Shown here: positions 51,086 through 60,000 of the stretch, in pieces
How the letters are laid out: every line of letters begins with the position of its first letter
Numbering within the stretch: the stretch's first letter is position 1
Source of the DNA: Paraconexibacter sp040581415
GTDB taxonomy: Bacteria > Actinomycetota > Thermoleophilia > Solirubrobacterales > Solirubrobacteraceae
Length of the DNA: 64,000 bases
Reading direction: 5' to 3'
Assembly: GCF_040581415.1 (NCBI RefSeq)
Contig: NZ_CP114014.1
Span: forward strand, 62,001 to 126,000
Position numbers and translations under genes: made by a program
The notes under the pieces: generated by a model
What the model was told of the DNA's origin: nothing
Databases searched by the model: none
What the model saw: the letters and a program-made list of their open reading frames with translations, nothing else

Positions 51086-51323
51086 GCAGAAACCGCCCCC
51101 GGCCCCGGCCGGGTGGCGTATGGTCGGTGGCGGGGGCGTTTTCTGCAGGGGGAACGCTGCCGCGGCAGAGCACCGCGGGCACCAGACCTGCCGGACCGGG
51201 ACCTGTGTCCCCTCTCGGTCCGGTCAGCGGCGGCTGATCCGCCCGCTCGATCCGCCCAGGTCGGCCGGGCACCAAGGCAGCCGCCACCCTGGTCCCGCCC
51301 GTCGCACGATGCGACGGGCGGGG
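51086..51323 (+). other. Unidentified structured intergenic region
   Basis: The 296-base gap between the GT2 gene and the dehydratase has no gene. It holds three strong hairpins: a 15-bp stem with one mismatch (51086-51100 with 51132-51146), a two-part stem (51191-51198 with 51216-51223, inner 51198-51202 with 51207-51211) and a perfect 13-bp stem with a 3-base loop (51295-51307 with 51311-51323). The last one may end transcription of the upstream gene. The rest does not match any riboswitch I know; a small RNA or 3' UTR structure is possible. Confidence 0.45.
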
Positions 51324-51361
51324 TCGTGGGGTCCCGCGGGACCGTCCGCCCGCACAACTCT

Positions 51362-51367
51362 TAGACT
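51362..51367 (+). promoter_or_regulatory. -10 box (TAGACT) of the dehydratase gene
   Basis: TAGACT ends 6 bases before ATG 51374; GGGACC lies 17 bases upstream as a poor -35 box. The transcript would be leaderless, so the hairpins upstream would not be part of it. Confidence 0.45.
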
Positions 51368-51373
51368 GCGCGG

Positions 51374-53317
51374 ATGCGTCGGCGCCAGCGCACAGCGGCC
51401 TTCCCGCTGCATCGCCACTCGCTCCCGCAGATGGCGATCGACGGGATCCTCGTCGCGGCCGCGTACTTCCTGGCCTACCGGCTGCGGTTCGACCAGGGCC
51501 TGCCCGAGCGGTACGACGACCTCCTGAAGGCGACCGTCGGGTGGACGGTGGCGATCAGCCTCGTCGTCTTCGCGGCCTTCCGGCTGTACCACCGGTGGTG
51601 GCGCTACACCCGCCAGGCCGACCTCGTGTCGATCGCGCAGGCCGTGACCGTCGCGACGCTCGCCGTCGCGGGGTTCGTCGCGCTGTTCAAGCCCGTGACG
51701 GCGTCCTCGCGGCAGGCCGGCGACGTGGCCGTGTCGCTCCCGACCGGCGTCATCGCGATGTTCTTCCTGCTGGCGCTCATGTTCGTGGGCGGCGCGCGGT
51801 TCATCGCGCACGCGGTCTACGAGCGTCAGCCCCTGGCCAGCTTCCGCGGGACCCGGGGCGAGCGCGGCGTGCTGATCGTGGGCGCGGGGGACGGCGGGCA
51901 GCTGGTCCTGCGCGAGATCCTGCGCAACCCCGAGCTCGGGCTGCTGCCGCTCGGCTTCGTCGACGACGACCCGCTCAAGCAGGGGCAGCGCATCCAGGGG
52001 GTGAAGGTCCTCGGGACGACGGGCGCGGACTTCGCGGAGGTCCTCGAAGAGGTTGGTCCGCAGGAGGTCATGATCGCCGTCCCGTCGGCCCCCGGCACCC
52101 TGCGGGCGCGGATCGTGCGCGAGTGCCGCCTGAAGGGCATCCAGGTGCGGACGCTGCCGACCGTCTTCGAGCTGCTGCAGACCGGCGGCAACGTCGTCCG
52201 GCAGGTGCGCGAGGTCCAGGTCGAGGACGTCCTGGGCCGCGAGCCCGTCGTGATGGACGTCGAGAAGTTCGGGCGCTACCTCAACGGCGAGCGGGTGATG
52301 GTGACCGGGGCCGGCGGGTCGATCGGCTCAGAGCTCTGCCGCCAGATCGCGCGCATCACTCCCCAGGCGCTGATCCTGCTCGACCACGCGGAGGACAACC
52401 TCTTCACGATCCAGCGGGAGCTGATCGAGGAGCGCCACGTCCACCAGGACGGCCTGGCCACGGTCCTGGCCGACTGCAAGGACGGCGAGCGCATGCGCGA
52501 GGTCTTCAAGCGCTACCGCCCGACCGTCGTGTTCCACGCCGCGGCCTACAAGCACGTGGGCCTGATGGAGCTGAACCCGGTCGAGGCGGTCAGCAACAAC
52601 TCGATCGCGACCCGCTTGCTCGCGCGCCTGGCCGGTGAGCTCGGCGTCAACCGCTTCGTGCTGGTGTCGACCGACAAGGCGGTGAGCCCCGCGACCGTGA
52701 TGGGCGCGTCCAAGGCCTTGGCGGAGTACGCGATCGAAGCGGCCGCCGACCGCTGGCCGCAGACCCAGTACAGCGCCGTCCGCTTCGGCAACGTCCTAGG
52801 CTCCAGCGGCTCGGTCGTGCCGATCTTCCGGCGGCAGATCGCCCGCGGCGGGCCGGTGACGGTCACCGACCCGCGGATGAAGCGGTACTTCATGACGATC
52901 CCGGAGGCCGTGCAGCTGATCCTGCGCTCGGGCAACCTGAAGGGGACGGGGACGGGCGGCCGGGCCTCCGGCAGCGAGATCTACGTGCTGGACATGGGCG
53001 AGCCCGTGGAGATCATGCAGCTCGCGCGCGACATGATCGAGCTGTCCGGGCTGCGGCCGGAGAAGGACATCGCCATCGAGGTGATCGGCCGCCGTCCCGG
53101 CGAGAAGCTCGACGAGGAGCTCTTCAATCCGTTCGAGCTCGTGCAGCCCACGCCGGTCGAGCGGATCTCCCGCGCCGAGCGCCTGCCGATGGACTCCCAG
53201 CAGGTCGAGGCGATGTTCAACGAGATCCAGCTGCTGGTGCTGGAAGGCGACGCGGCCGCCCTGGCCGTGAAGGTCGCCGAGCTGTCGGCCGTCAACCGCG
53301 CCGCCGCCGCGGAGTAG
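51374..53317 (+). CDS. Membrane-bound nucleotide-sugar 4,6-dehydratase (PglF/WbpM/CapD family)
   Basis: 647 residues: four or five N-terminal membrane helices (about 20-155), a CoA-binding-like Rossmann domain (LIVGAGDGGQ, about 170-300) and the SDR dehydratase domain (T311-G-A-G-G-S-I-G318). The catalytic region is STDKAVSP with M443-G-A-S-K447; as in PglF and WbpM, Met replaces the usual Tyr. These enzymes turn UDP-GlcNAc into the 4-keto-6-deoxy sugar used for amino sugars such as bacillosamine, a possible substrate for the aminotransferase at 28151. Confidence 0.92.
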   Translation: MRRRQRTAAFPLHRHSLPQMAIDGILVAAAYFLAYRLRFDQGLPERYDDLLKATVGWTVAISLVVFAAFRLYHRWWRYTRQADLVSIAQAVTVATLAVAGFVALFKPVTASSRQAGDVAVSLPTGVIAMFFLLALMFVGGARFIAHAVYERQPLASFRGTRGERGVLIVGAGDGGQLVLREILRNPELGLLPLGFVDDDPLKQGQRIQGVKVLGTTGADFAEVLEEVGPQEVMIAVPSAPGTLRARIVRECRLKGIQVRTLPTVFELLQTGGNVVRQVREVQVEDVLGREPVVMDVEKFGRYLNGERVMVTGAGGSIGSELCRQIARITPQALILLDHAEDNLFTIQRELIEERHVHQDGLATVLADCKDGERMREVFKRYRPTVVFHAAAYKHVGLMELNPVEAVSNNSIATRLLARLAGELGVNRFVLVSTDKAVSPATVMGASKALAEYAIEAAADRWPQTQYSAVRFGNVLGSSGSVVPIFRRQIARGGPVTVTDPRMKRYFMTIPEAVQLILRSGNLKGTGTGGRASGSEIYVLDMGEPVEIMQLARDMIELSGLRPEKDIAIEVIGRRPGEKLDEELFNPFELVQPTPVERISRAERLPMDSQQVEAMFNEIQLLVLEGDAAALAVKVAELSAVNRAAAAE

Positions 53318-53429
53318 CCGGGCGCCGGCGGGGGATGCGGCGTGTCACCGGATCCCGGTGGTACATGCAAGTCCGCGCCCACGGAGCCTGCCTGCTGACG
53401 TGAGGGGCGGTTCCGCCGACGTCGTTCCC

Positions 53430-53435
53430 TAGACT
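53430..53435 (+). promoter_or_regulatory. -10 box (TAGACT) of the LytR_C gene
   Basis: TAGACT, same sequence as at 51362, ends 10 bases before ATG 53446. Confidence 0.4.
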
Positions 53436-53445
53436 TCCGTCGTTC

Positions 53446-54624
53446 ATGCTGGACTTCGCCGTCTTGGCCCTTTCGGTCAACGACAAGATCACGGACGCCG
53501 GAGCGTACGCAGGGTTTGCGTCCGTCATCGGGCTCGCGGTCCTGTCGGTGCTCTACTTCGCCCAGGCCCGGGAGCTCAAGCGACTCCGGGAGTGGGCCGG
53601 GCGCGCGCCCGAGCGCGCCGCCGAGATGCAGGAGCGCATCCAGCAGCAGGGTGGCGAGCAGCAGCGGCGCGTCGTGGCGCAGCCCGCCCCGCGTACGCCG
53701 GCCGCCGCCGCGGCCACGCCCGCCGGCCAGGCGGGTCAGCCCGCTGCTCGCCCCGCCGCGGCCCCCGGTGCCCCCGGTGCGTCCCCGGCCGGCGTCCCCG
53801 CCGGTGCGTCCCCGGCCGCGCCCGCGACGGCGGCTGCAGCGGCCGCCGGAGCGGCGGGCGCCGCGGGTACCGCCGCCGGTGCAGCAGGCGCGACCGCGGG
53901 TGCCGGCGGAGCAGCGACCGCCGCTCCGGGCACGCCGTCCGCGAACGACGACCAGGCGACCCAGGCCATTCCGGCCGTCGGTGGTCCCGCGACCCCCGCG
54001 GCCCGGCCCGAGCCCGCCGTCCCGCTGCGGTCGGCGGCGCCCCCGACCGCCGTCCCTTCTCTCCGTCGCCTGGCCTCGCAGGAGCCCGAGCCCGAACCCG
54101 CGTCACCCGCCCGCACCACCCTGGCGGTGGTCGGCGGCGGTCTGGCGCTCGTGCTCGTCGTGGTCCTGCTCGCCACGCAGGTCTTCGGCGGCGACGACGA
54201 CAGCGGCAGCTCGCAGGCCTCGCCGCGGACGACGACCACGTCGACCGACACGACCACGGCGCCGGACGACACGCCGTCCACCCCCACGACGCAGGCCAGC
54301 ACCCCCGGCCTGCCGCCGCTGGTCCCCGCGAACTACCAGGTGACCGTCCTCAACGGGACGACCGTCAACAACGCGGCCCGCGACGCCGGCACCCTGCTCG
54401 AGTCCAAGGGCTACAAGCTCGGGAACGTCGGTCAGGCGGCGACGAACACCGTCACCACCACCACGGTCGCGTACGCGGACAAGAGCCGCCGCGCCGCCAT
54501 CGACATCGCCACGAAGCTCGGCATGACCCCGGCCGACGTCGTCGTCCCCGCCACCGCGAACGACACGGCGGTGGGGGGCAGCGCCAAGGTCGTCGTCACC
54601 CTCGGCTCCGACACCGTCAAGTAG
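53446..54624 (+). CDS. Membrane protein with C-terminal LytR_C domain
   Basis: 392 residues. A membrane helix at about 22-42, an extremely Ala/Pro/Gly-rich region (60-210), a second membrane helix at about 225-247, a Thr/Ser linker (255-290) and a C-terminal LytR_C domain (YQVTVLNGTTVNNAARDAG, VAYADKSRRAAIDIATKLGM). LytR_C domains occur with LytR-CpsA-Psr enzymes that attach glycans to peptidoglycan; the catalytic LCP domain is absent here. It may recognise wall or glycan rather than catalyse. Confidence 0.8.
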   Translation: MLDFAVLALSVNDKITDAGAYAGFASVIGLAVLSVLYFAQARELKRLREWAGRAPERAAEMQERIQQQGGEQQRRVVAQPAPRTPAAAAATPAGQAGQPAARPAAAPGAPGASPAGVPAGASPAAPATAAAAAAGAAGAAGTAAGAAGATAGAGGAATAAPGTPSANDDQATQAIPAVGGPATPAARPEPAVPLRSAAPPTAVPSLRRLASQEPEPEPASPARTTLAVVGGGLALVLVVVLLATQVFGGDDDSGSSQASPRTTTTSTDTTTAPDDTPSTPTTQASTPGLPPLVPANYQVTVLNGTTVNNAARDAGTLLESKGYKLGNVGQAATNTVTTTTVAYADKSRRAAIDIATKLGMTPADVVVPATANDTAVGGSAKVVVTLGSDTVK

Positions 54625-54691
54625 CCGCGGCCACCCGCGCCGTCGCCTCCCGAACCACCCCGCTCCGCCCACGTCCGTCCGCCCGCTCTCC

Positions 54692-55231
54692 ATGCTCTTC
54701 CTGGCCCGTCACGGCGAAACCGCCTACAACGCCGAGGGCCGCTTCCAGGGGCAGGCTCCGGTCGGGCTGACCGCGCGCGGGGTCGACCAGGCGCACGCCC
54801 TCGCCCGCACGGCCGCCGAGCGGGAGTGGGGCGGCCTGTACTGCTCGCCGCTGCCCCGCGCACGGCAGACCGCCGCGATCGTCGGCGCCGCGATCGGCCT
54901 GGAGCCGGTCGAGGAGCCCCGGTTCATGGAAGCCGACGCCGGGAGCTGGACCGACCGCCTGTACACCGACGTCGAAGCGGCGGACCCGGACGGTTGGGCC
55001 GCGTACAACGCGACCGACCCGGCCTTCGCCTTCCCGGACGGGGAGTCGCTCGAGCAGCTCTCGACGCGGGTGCACGACGGGTTTCAGGCGGTGCGGGGCG
55101 TCGGCCGCGAGCCGGCGCTCATCGTCTGCCACCGCGGCGTGATCCGCGTCGCCCGCTGTCACGCCGACCCGCGGGGCCTGGCCGGCTTCATGTCGTGGGA
55201 CGTCGCCAACGGCACGGTGGAGGCTCTTTGA
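54692..55231 (+). CDS. Histidine phosphatase (phosphoglycerate-mutase-like)
   Basis: 179 residues. R6-H7-G8 in FLARHGETAYNAEGRFQG, SPLPRARQTA, the acidic EADAGSW and the second histidine in VCHRGVIR make a complete 2H-phosphatase active site. Substrate unknown; in glycan loci such enzymes may act on sugar phosphates. Its stop overlaps the TTG start of the next gene. Confidence 0.88.
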   Translation: MLFLARHGETAYNAEGRFQGQAPVGLTARGVDQAHALARTAAEREWGGLYCSPLPRARQTAAIVGAAIGLEPVEEPRFMEADAGSWTDRLYTDVEAADPDGWAAYNATDPAFAFPDGESLEQLSTRVHDGFQAVRGVGREPALIVCHRGVIRVARCHADPRGLAGFMSWDVANGTVEAL

Positions 55232-57108
55232 GCACCGCCGGCCCCTCGCGCCTGGCGCAGGTCGTCTTCGCGCTGCTCGTCGCGGCGACGTTCGGCGCGT
55301 TCTTCGTGGCGCAGCGCCTCAAGCACGACCCCTCGCCGGTGCAGCAGTTCAAGCAGCAGGGCGTCTTCTCGCCGAACCAGGACGGCCGGCTCGACACGCA
55401 GCGCATCAACTTCAAGGTCGTGCGCGACGACGACATCACCATCGAGGTGCTGGACAGCCGCGGCGACCCGGTCAGGAAGCTGGTCGACGAACGCCGCCTG
55501 CGCGCCTACCGGCCGACCCGCTTCACCTGGGACGGCAAGACCGACGACGGCCGCATCGCCGCCGACGGCCGCTACCGGATGCGGATCACGCTCCGCGAGG
55601 AGGGCCGGTCGATCGTCTGGCCCGAGTCGTTCGTCCTGGACACCAAGCCGCCGGCCGTGCGCGTCCTGAGCATCGGGCCCAAGCCTCGGCCGCAGTCCGG
55701 GTTCGCCCGTCCCCTGCCCAAGCTGCTCCCGTCGACCGACGGCGGGGCCGCCCAGGTGCGCTTCAGCGGCCCGGCCCGCCGCAGCACCGCCACGGTCTTC
55801 CGCACCGATCCCGGCAGCGAGGAACGCGTCTTCGGGCCCGCCAAGATCGCGGACGACGTCCGCACCTGGCAGTGGGACGGGACCACCCGGCGCGACGGGC
55901 CGGCGCCGGCCGGGACATACGTCGTCGTCATCAGCTCCCGTGATGCGGCGGGCAACATCGGGCTGTCCGTGCCGCTCGACGCCCGCACGGGCCTGCCCGC
56001 GAGCAGCTACGGCACGCCGTTCGCCGGCCGCGGGGGCATCACGATCCGGCGCCTCGGCGTGCTGCCGCCGAACACGCCGACGGCCGCGGGTGCGGTCGGC
56101 GCGGTCGCGATCGACTCGCGGACCACCCCGTATCGCTGGTCGCTGCGCCGCGTCGGCGGCCCGCGCAAGCCGTCCAAGCGCGGCGGCCTCGACCGCCCGC
56201 TGCTCAAGCTGCACGCACCGCCCGGGGTCTCGCGGCTGTTCCTGCTGAGCGTCCGCGCGAACGGGGTGCAGCAGCGCGTCCCCTATCCGGTCCAGGCCGC
56301 GGAGATCGTCGCCGGTGACGACACGTCCGACCCGCGCGGGGTGCTCGTCGTCCTGCCCGCGATCACGTGGCAGGGACGCAACCCGGTCGACGACGACGGG
56401 GACGGCCTGCCGAACCTGCTCGACCGCGGCCTGCCGATCCGCCTGTCAAGCCGCGTCTTCAGCGGCACCGGGCTGCCGTCCGGCTTCCCGCAGAACGAGG
56501 GACCGCTCTTCTCCTACCTGGACCGCAAGCACCGGCGTTACGACCTGACCACCGACGTCACCCTCGCAGGGCCGAACCCGCCGGAGCTCGGCCGCTACCG
56601 GGGTATCCTGATCGCCGGCGACGCGCGCTGGCTGCCCACAGCGGTCGGGAAGGCGCTGCGGACGTTCGCGCAGGCCGGCGGGACGGTGGTCTCGATGGGG
56701 ACGGACTCGCTTCGCCGCGAGGTGAAGCTGACCGCGCGCCAGCGCCTGATCGACCCGACGCCGGCGGCGGACACCGACCTGTTCGGCGCACGGCTCTCGC
56801 CGCGGATCCGGGTCGACCCCGGGGCGCCCGCGATCGAGAACGTCAAGGACACGATCGACCTGTTCGAGGACGGGACGGGCAGCTTCGCGGGCTTCGCCGG
56901 CTACGAGCGGACGCTGAACCTCACCGAGGACGACCCGCGGCTCCTGGCGTCCGCCGTCGACGCGAGCGGCAAGCCGGTCGTCGCCGCCGTCCGGTTCGGC
57001 AAGGGCCTGATCATCCGCACCGGCCTGGTCGACTTCGCGTCGCGCCTGAACGCCGACCGCAACGCGGCGGCACTGATGGAGGCCATGTGGCGCAAGCTGT
57101 CGCGGTGA
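55228..57108 (+). CDS. Membrane-anchored FlgD-Ig-like extracellular protein
   Basis: 626 residues from TTG 55228 (TTGA overlap). One N-terminal membrane helix (about 9-28) without a cleavage site anchors an extracellular part. Residues 40-140 form a FlgD-type Ig module (FSPNQDGRLD, TWDGKTDDGRIAADGRYRMR), a second similar module lies at 180-250, a calcium-type DDDGDGLPN loop near 385 and a C-terminal Rossmann-like domain (450-626). A link to glycan polymerisation is inferred from coupling to the next gene. Confidence 0.75.
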   Translation: MSTAGPSRLAQVVFALLVAATFGAFFVAQRLKHDPSPVQQFKQQGVFSPNQDGRLDTQRINFKVVRDDDITIEVLDSRGDPVRKLVDERRLRAYRPTRFTWDGKTDDGRIAADGRYRMRITLREEGRSIVWPESFVLDTKPPAVRVLSIGPKPRPQSGFARPLPKLLPSTDGGAAQVRFSGPARRSTATVFRTDPGSEERVFGPAKIADDVRTWQWDGTTRRDGPAPAGTYVVVISSRDAAGNIGLSVPLDARTGLPASSYGTPFAGRGGITIRRLGVLPPNTPTAAGAVGAVAIDSRTTPYRWSLRRVGGPRKPSKRGGLDRPLLKLHAPPGVSRLFLLSVRANGVQQRVPYPVQAAEIVAGDDTSDPRGVLVVLPAITWQGRNPVDDDGDGLPNLLDRGLPIRLSSRVFSGTGLPSGFPQNEGPLFSYLDRKHRRYDLTTDVTLAGPNPPELGRYRGILIAGDARWLPTAVGKALRTFAQAGGTVVSMGTDSLRREVKLTARQRLIDPTPAADTDLFGARLSPRIRVDPGAPAIENVKDTIDLFEDGTGSFAGFAGYERTLNLTEDDPRLLASAVDASGKPVVAAVRFGKGLIIRTGLVDFASRLNADRNAAALMEAMWRKLSR

Positions 57109-58700
57109 TCCTGGCGGCCGTCCTGGCCGCCGGCGCGCTCGTCGCCCCGACGGGTGAGGGCCGCGCGCTCGCGATGCTCGGCGCGCTCGTCGTGGCGCCG
57201 ATCCTGCTCGTCGCGCACGTCTGGGACACGAGCGCCTTCGAGCCGCTGCGGGACCATCCGCCGCTGGCGCTCGTCGTCGTCGCCGGCGGCGCCGTGCTGG
57301 TCGGGGGGCTCGCGGTGCTGTTCGACCGACAGCCCGGGCTGTTCCCCCTGGCGACCGTCGCCGCCGTCCCGTTCCGGGTCCCGATCGCGGTCGGCGGCTC
57401 GACCTCGAACCTGCTCATCCCGCTGTACGTCGTCATCGGCGCGGGCGCGCTGGCCTACGCGGTCCCGCGGCTGCGGCCGGGCGGGTCCGGGTCCGGCTCC
57501 GGAGGCGGGCGGCGGCGCGGCGGTCACGCGCCCGGAGTCGACGCGCTCGCGGGGGTCCTGGCGCCGCGCGAGGGCCGCGTGCGCGAGCCGGAGCACCCCG
57601 TCGGCCGGCTCGAGCTGCTGCTCGCGGCGTCCGTGGTGCTCTACGCCGTGCAGGCCACGTACTCGTCGGACGCGGACCACGCGCTCGAGAACGTGATCTT
57701 CTTCTACGTCCCGTTCGCGATCCTGTTCGCGCTGCTGGGCCGGGTGCAGTGGACCGCCGAGCTCGTCGGGCGCTGCCTGGGCGTGCTTGCGGTGCTCGCC
57801 GTCGTCTTCGCCGGGATCGGCTTCGTCGAGTACGGGACCAAGCACGTCCTGCTGAACCCGCGGGTGATCGCCTCCAACCAGCTCGAGTCGTACTTCCGGG
57901 TGAACTCGCTGTTCTTCGACCCGAACATCTACGGCCGCTTCCTGATGGTCGTGATGCTGGGCCTCGCGGGCACGGTGCTGTGGGCGACCGTCCAGCGGAC
58001 CGCGATCAGCGCGACGGCGGTCCTCGTCGTCCTGTGGGCGGGACTCGTCCTGACGTTCTCGCAGTCCTCGTTCGTGGCGCTGCTGGTCGGCCTCGCGGTG
58101 CTCGGCGGGCTGCGCTGGTCGGTCCGCGTCGCTGCGCTGGCCGCCGGGGCGCTGGTGGTGGTCGCGGTCGGGCTGGCCCTGCTGGCGCCGGACGCGATCC
58201 GCTTCGACCTCGGCGACTCGAAGTCCGCCGACACGGCCACCAGCGGCCGCTACGACCTGATCGAAGGCGGCCTGGACCTGTTCGCCGACTCGCCCGTCGT
58301 CGGGCAAGGCGCGGGCGCCTTCGCGAAGGACTTCCGCCGGACCCAGGGCGCGTCGGACGCCGGCGCCGCGTCAGCGTCGCACACGATCCCGGTGACGGTC
58401 GCCGCCGAGCAGGGCATCCCCGGGTTCCTGCTCTACGTGGCGCTGCTGATCGCCGCCTTCGGGCGCCTGTTCCGCGGGGCGCTGACGTCGGTCCCGCGCG
58501 CCGTGGTGGCCGCGGCCTTCCTCGCGCTGGTCGTGCACACGCTGATGTACGCTGCCTTCCTCGAGGACCCGCTCACCTGGACGCTGCTGGGTGTGGGGGT
58601 GGCGCTGGCCCGGATCGCGCCGGGCGGCCAGGACGTCGCGGAGCGCGTGGCGGCCCGGCGGGCCGCGGCGGCCGCGCGCACGTCGCCGTCCCCCTCCTGA
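57105..58700 (+). CDS. O-antigen ligase/polymerase-like membrane protein (Wzy/WaaL)
   Basis: 531 residues from GTG 57105, which overlaps the previous stop (GTGA); GTG 57087 is an alternative. About twelve membrane helices and a large extracytoplasmic loop with SGRYDLIEGGLDLFADSPVV and SHTIPVTVAAEQGIPGFLLY, the Wzy_C/O-antigen-ligase signature. A Gly/Ser/Arg-rich cytoplasmic loop at about 125-145 is unusual. In a monoderm it would polymerise or transfer the lipid-linked repeat units rather than build O-antigen. Confidence 0.85.
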   Translation: MILAAVLAAGALVAPTGEGRALAMLGALVVAPILLVAHVWDTSAFEPLRDHPPLALVVVAGGAVLVGGLAVLFDRQPGLFPLATVAAVPFRVPIAVGGSTSNLLIPLYVVIGAGALAYAVPRLRPGGSGSGSGGGRRRGGHAPGVDALAGVLAPREGRVREPEHPVGRLELLLAASVVLYAVQATYSSDADHALENVIFFYVPFAILFALLGRVQWTAELVGRCLGVLAVLAVVFAGIGFVEYGTKHVLLNPRVIASNQLESYFRVNSLFFDPNIYGRFLMVVMLGLAGTVLWATVQRTAISATAVLVVLWAGLVLTFSQSSFVALLVGLAVLGGLRWSVRVAALAAGALVVVAVGLALLAPDAIRFDLGDSKSADTATSGRYDLIEGGLDLFADSPVVGQGAGAFAKDFRRTQGASDAGAASASHTIPVTVAAEQGIPGFLLYVALLIAAFGRLFRGALTSVPRAVVAAAFLALVVHTLMYAAFLEDPLTWTLLGVGVALARIAPGGQDVAERVAARRAAAAARTSPSPS

Positions 58701-58730
58701 CGGCGGCGGCCGCCCTGCCGCCGTGCGGCC

Positions 58731-58776
58731 CGAACGTCGATCTCCCCGTCCTGTTCCGCAGGGAAACCGACGCTCG
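58731..58776. repeat. 46-bp imperfect palindrome, copy 3
   Basis: Starts CGAACGTCGATCTCCCC and ends GGGAAACCGACGCTCG. It is exactly as long as copies 1 and 2 and matches copy 1 at about 34 of 46 bases, with the differences mostly in the loop. It lies between two converging genes and could act as their terminator. Confidence 0.75.
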
Positions 58777-58784
58777 CCCGGCGG

Positions 58785-59924
58785 TCAGGTGCCGCGCGTG
58801 TCGACGCCCACGGCGTCCAGGCGCGCCCACAGCGGCGCGTTCTGCGTCGCCGCGGTCTGGGCCAGCGCCCAGGCGCGCAGTTCGAGGTCCGGCGCCGTCC
58901 GTGTCCCGGCGGCGGCCCGCAGGGCATCGACGAACGCCGGGGCGCCCTCCGCGAACGTCACCGCGGTGGCCCACGTCTGCGCGCCGGCCAGCGGCTGGGA
59001 CACCGTCCGCCGGCCCAGCAGGGCGTACTTGAGGATCCGGAAGGGCAGCCCGGCGTCGTTGAACGGCTCGACCTTGAAGGGGACGACGCCGACGTCCGCG
59101 CAGAGGATCAGCCGGGCCGCCGCCTCGTCGTCCTGCGCGCCGAGCCAGACGAGGTTCGGCGCCGCGCGGCAGGCGGCGTAGTCGGGGTCGTCCTTGCACT
59201 CGTCGTCGTGCCACGCACCGACGAGCAGCAGGACGAGCTCGGGCATGCGTCGGCTGACCTCGTGGAGCAGCGCCCAGTCGTTGCGCCAGCCCAGGTGGCC
59301 GAGCGACACGGCCACCACGGGCGGCCGCACCTCACCCTCCGGCCCGCGGCCGCCGACGGGATCGGGCGCCGGGAAGCCGTCCGCGCTGAGCGGGACCAGC
59401 GTCGCCTCGCGACCGGCCTCCGTCTCCAGGTCCGCGAGGGCGCCCGAGGCGACGAAGGTGATCTGCGACCGCGTCGCGGCCTGCTCGTGCAGCAGCTCGA
59501 GCCGCGAGCGCATTCGCGGGCCGGCGTCGTAGGCCCGCTCGTAGCGGTCCCAGCGGCCGTACCAGAGCTCGCAATCGCCGCCGACAAGACCGATGATCGC
59601 CCGCGCCAGGATGTACTGGACAGGGTGGAAGATGACGACGACGCGGGGGACGCCGCCACGGGTGACGTCCCGGCGGGCGTCGCGCGCCAGCGTCTTGACC
59701 AGCCGCCGCGCCTGGCCCCCGGCGAGCAGGTCGGCGACGACCCCGGGCAGGCGGGCGAGCGCACCGTAGGGGACGCGCGGCGGCTCGATCGCGACCACGC
59801 CGGGCGCGCGCAGCAGATCCTCGGCCTGGTCGCGCAGCAGGAAGCCGTCCAGCGCGCGGGGGAGCAGCAGCAGGCAGAGCGGGCGCAGGGCGGGGTCGTG
59901 GGCGGTCGGGTCGAGCGGCGGCAC
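58785..59924 (-). CDS. GT-B-fold glycosyltransferase
   Basis: 379 residues from ATG 59924. The C-terminal half has AVSLGHLGWRNDWALLHEV, LVLLLVGAW, ADVGVVPFKVEPFNDAGLP and KYALLGRRTVSQPLAGAQTW, the pattern of GT4-like enzymes; the N-terminal half is divergent. Donor unknown. It faces the polymerase across copy 3 of the 46-bp repeat. Confidence 0.8.
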   Translation of the reverse strand: MPPLDPTAHDPALRPLCLLLLPRALDGFLLRDQAEDLLRAPGVVAIEPPRVPYGALARLPGVVADLLAGGQARRLVKTLARDARRDVTRGGVPRVVVIFHPVQYILARAIIGLVGGDCELWYGRWDRYERAYDAGPRMRSRLELLHEQAATRSQITFVASGALADLETEAGREATLVPLSADGFPAPDPVGGRGPEGEVRPPVVAVSLGHLGWRNDWALLHEVSRRMPELVLLLVGAWHDDECKDDPDYAACRAAPNLVWLGAQDDEAAARLILCADVGVVPFKVEPFNDAGLPFRILKYALLGRRTVSQPLAGAQTWATAVTFAEGAPAFVDALRAAAGTRTAPDLELRAWALAQTAATQNAPLWARLDAVGVDTRGT

Positions 59925-60000
59925 AGCAGCGCGCAGGCTACCGGCGTGCGACCCTTACCCGGTGGTCCCGCCCACCCCACCGCACCGCCACGGCAGCACC

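Noticed and set aside
57105..58700. O-antigen ligase as proof of a Gram-negative envelope
   Set aside because: No LPS, Lpt or Bam genes and no flagellar P/L-ring genes; ligase-like proteins are common in monoderm glycan loci.
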